From the NCBI GenBank assembly GCA_013398015.1, contig VZRR01007595.1:468082-532081 (forward strand): 64,000 nt of DNA, in the 5' to 3' direction. Source of the stretch: Oreocharis arfaki (taxonomy: Eukaryota > Chordata > Aves > Passeriformes > Paramythiidae). Every line of letters begins with the position of its first letter. Positions within the stretch are counted from its first letter, which is position 1. This document shows positions 60,601 through 64,000 of this stretch, in pieces. The notes under the pieces were generated by a model. It was not told the DNA's origin and ran no database searches. It was given only the letters and a program-made list of their open reading frames with translations. The position numbers and the translations under genes were made by a program.

Positions 60601-63600
60601 GTTGCCAATAAAGTGGGAAAATATTAAGTAAGAAGATGAGGAATTTTCTTTATCTGCAAAATGTAGTAAAATGTGAGCTTGAAAGGAAAAAAATAGGATT
60701 GTGTGAAGACTGAAGAGCTAAACTGCACTGAAGATTCTCTGCTAAAGGTGCAGGATAAGCAAAATGACCTTTGATGGAATGGGAGAACAATGGTATCAGC
60801 AAGAACGGATCATCTGTCTAAGAGGGTTTGAGCCAGGAACTGCACGTGAATTTCTGGTCCCAATCAAAAAATTACTGATTCAGTTAACCCCAAATTTCAG
60901 CCAGTGGTATTCCATGCAAGTATTTGTAAATGCTCCGTCTCTCAGCCAAAGACAAGATCTCAAGCCTCTAGAATGAGCAGTTATGTGGGGATGTGGCACT
61001 GCTCTATTTTTAGACTATGACAAGGGGAAAGATATAGCTATCTTTGGGCAATTACTGGTACAACTGCAGACATTCTGCCACTGCAGAATGCAGAACTCAA
61101 GGTTAGCTCTGACAGAGTTTTCAATCCCCTTTAAGTTCCTTCTCAACCCAGTGAATTTTCATGTACAGGGATCTTGTAGGTGTGTTGTAGCATCATATAA
61201 TAAGGCTACAAGAGCTTTGTGTATTTTAACTAAAATAAAACTGCTACGTATTAAAATTCTGCAAACACTTTTCCTTTGAAATTTAGAAGCAACTTTTTGC
61301 CACTGTGCTACCTATTACCCAGACAAGTAGATAACATTGCTATGAGCTGTTCAAATACTTAAATTTAATAGACAAGACAGATTATCAGTGAGGGGAAATA
61401 TCATAAATACAGGGTAATAGAATGTATTTTTATTACTTAACCATGAACAGTCATTTATTTGAGACATAAAAATGTTTGTAGGACAGGTAATGACAATAAG
61501 ATTTTGAAGCAAGGCATTTTCAAGATGAGAGAAAATAAAAGGTGCCATCAAAAAAGGAGAAACAAAACAATGACACATAAAATGTGGAAAACAAATGTTG
61601 AGAAACTGTCCATAAGAAATAAATTGAGAAATGATAAAGAGAAGATATAAAGTATAGGATCACTCAGTATTTCACATTTACTGATTGCTTCTATGTCAAC
61701 AAAAGATAGGGTCTAATTTTCACATTTGAGTTCCTGGGGATACAATTTTCCCCCAACAGAGAGCTGATCTATACATCATGTCTCATTACTTATAGCCTTA
61801 TTTTTTCCCACATTCTCAGCCCCTTGATCATTCCTTCCAGAGCTTGTTTAGTATGATTCAAGGCAAGCACTAAAAGAATGATAGTGTTACTGCGTTTAAC
61901 AGAGCATGTTTCCTACCAAATGATGTTGAACTACCCTCCAAACTGGTTTACAGGTTTGAAATTACAGTACAGTTCAACCTTCTGGAGCTGGTGAGAAGGA
62001 ATGGGTAACTTTAATTAGGAGGAACACTGCATTTCCTTTGCAGCCAGGCATCCTCATGATTTGTTCACCTTTACACTAACAGGAAAATTTGGACTTGTGC
62101 CAGCCAGTGTGCAGTGGTGTGTAGGAAGCCTTCCAGGAACTCATCTCTCAAGTCCTACAGGATGAGCAGGCAGCTCTGATAAGATACTCCAGCTTCTGTA
62201 TGCAGGTATCTTTATTGTGCCCAGATATGGTCATTAGTGCAGATGATGTCCAGGCCAGCTGAACAAACAGATGCTCATTCACACCTTGCTCAGTCATAAG
62301 GGCTCTGATTTTGAAGGTAAATAGAGGAATTAGTCTGTGCTTCTGATACCATAAAACAATTCACAAGAACAGAGGAAAAATACAGCTCCTGAAACACTAG
62401 TTACTGTGTCTCAACACTACCCATGCCATGGGGAAACTGCACAAATAGATCCTAACTCCTCCTTTTTTTTTTCTTTTTTTTTTAAACAAGCCATTTATAG
62501 CTGATCTGCAAAACAATTAAAATGTGAACTGACAACATCTGCTGACACTAAGATATACAGCACAGTATAAATGAGGGGTCACTGTAGAGAGTATTGGAAA
62601 GGTCACACAAAAAATCAAATGACAGCAACAATTAGATATAAATAAATGGGATAAATGTGAGAAAGCTTTATTGGTATGATGCACACAATAACGGGCAAGT
62701 CAAATGCTAGGAATCACTAACAAAATAAAAGAAACACGACACATCATTAATGGAAAAGGTACGAAGAAGAGCAGGAAGGACATTTGCAACTGTGGAGACA
62801 GTCTACAGAGATGATGGAGAGGATCAGTGGTAACAGTACTTAGAAAGAGAAGGAATTAGAAGAAATCAGCCTCAGCTGCTTATTTCCTTGTGCATTACCA
62901 AATAAGGATCTCCAGTAAAACTAGCATGTTACAGACAAAACACAAAATTCTTCCTATTTAGCTAAGTCGGAATGAATTTGCTGCAGGATGCTGCAGAGGC
63001 CAAATGATTACACGTGATCAAAAAGAACTCAGTAAATTTGTGTCAGAAACACCCCACTTGATGTTTATTAACTACCACCAAGCTCTCTGTGGCCCAAAAA
63101 GCTGCAGAACATTAAATCACAAGAAGTGAAGCGAGTGCTTTGGGGACTGTAGTATTGCACTGCCTGTATTTGCTTTTTTAAGTGTTTTATTTCTAGCACA
63201 TGCTGCAACAGGTTGACCTTTGATTTGACCCGTTATGGTCCCATTATGGTCTCTATTGCTTTAATCAACTGGACATCAAGGTCTTTCCACAATAACAGAG
63301 AAACAACAAGAATTTGGTCAGTAAGGAGAGCTCAGGCTGTACTGTGGTGACAAACTGAAATCATATCAGAAGAAATTAAAGTATTTTGTTCTATTTATAA
63401 ACAGTCCTTAAGCATAAACCTCTCATACTCTGCAAAGCTGAAATCTATTTCAGTCAAAAAAAATTTTTATACATACTCTTCCTGAATTTCTGTAGTTATT
63501 AAAACTTGAATAGACTGGCATATTTTAAAAAAAAACCAAAAAACTTCATGTCAGTATGCTTTCAGAAAACATTATCTCATAGATAGTTCAATGGCAAACA

Positions 63601-64000
63601 GTATAGGAAGAATTGAATACATCATGATACAATGAACTAAACATTAAGAAGGCAAAGAACAAATCCCGTCTCAGTCCAGTACAAATTTTGACAAAATTAA
63701 ACTTTCATAACCATTTTCATGCTCGCTTAAAATGTATGATCCTTAGTCACCCTGAACCAGCTTTGACATCTAATGATATTCAGAAAATACTTTTAAGATT
63801 TTATTTTTCATTAAGCTCCTAAAAATGCACTGCATATGTGGCTAATTATCAATTAAAAATTAGTGTTTCTACATCAACTATACTGAAACCATGTATAAGA
63901 AAAATAGAAAATAAAAATGTCCTCAAAAAAGGCAATGCAGGGAACATCAATTAATTCAGTCCAGATTTTGGCAAGGGTATTCTATGAGTAGAAACTTTAT
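57607..64000. other. Intergenic DNA, no supported gene
   Basis: The final 6.4 kb is AT-rich and lacks recognisable genes or interspersed repeats. Homopolymer runs occur at 59918-59931 (A) and 62463-62483 (T with one C). The longest frame (98 codons, 60983-61279, directly after a 70-codon frame in another phase) has no recognisable domain. The sequence continues without a feature boundary to the window edge. Confidence 0.5.

Noticed and set aside
1..64000. CRISPR arrays, operons, prophage or bacterial mobile elements
   Set aside because: The window is vertebrate nuclear DNA: avian repeats, low CpG, no dense coding and no regularly spaced short repeats.

Overview
This window reads as non-coding DNA from a bird, most likely a passerine (songbird lineage). 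It is AT-rich and CpG-poor over most of its length. Its recognisable interspersed repeats are avian: several 5'-truncated CR1 LINE fragments, two short elements with a tRNA-Ile-like head joined to a CR1-like 3' tail (the architecture of the passerine SINE family TguSINE1), and one solo LTR of the endogenous-retrovirus ERVK type with an exact 6-base target-site duplication. I found no protein-coding gene I can support. The longest open frames (about 90-160 codons) lie in repeats, in strand-biased low-complexity DNA, or in unrecognised sequence without homology or splice structure I can see.

Layout. 1-9394: intergenic DNA with a 1.07-kb minus-strand CR1 (about 1648-2715) that keeps recognisable ORF2 reverse-transcriptase and C-terminal segments, a tiny plus-strand CR1 3' end near 3.85 kb, and simple repeats. 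9395-10185: a 395-base direct duplication whose copies meet at a single ambiguous base (9790), most simply an assembly false duplication of two alleles. 10186-34577: mostly featureless intergenic DNA with a CR1 3' end at 18.5-18.9 kb, a G-rich cluster near 11.75 kb and a few small inverted or tandem repeats. 34578-46106: a short CR1 3' end, then unrecognised intergenic DNA. 46107-47350: a very long pure TTCTC array, an ambiguous base, a C-rich G-quadruplex-type tract, then about 0.8 kb of strongly purine-rich DNA. 49877-50519: the solo LTR, the most CpG-rich and GC-rich part of the window. 52.9-57.6 kb: two SINEs in opposite orientations and a CR1 ORF2 fragment. 57.6-64 kb: intergenic.

No genes work together here. 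The story is retroposition and decay: CR1 copies and CR1-mobilised SINEs as an old layer, and one LTR insertion that has recombined to a solo LTR and still has an intact duplication. I did not find an undescribed biological system. The best follow-ups are the duplication at the ambiguous base, the 46.1-47.35 kb repeat complex, the solo LTR, and a few unexplained CpG-containing or conserved-looking patches that need a comparative alignment.
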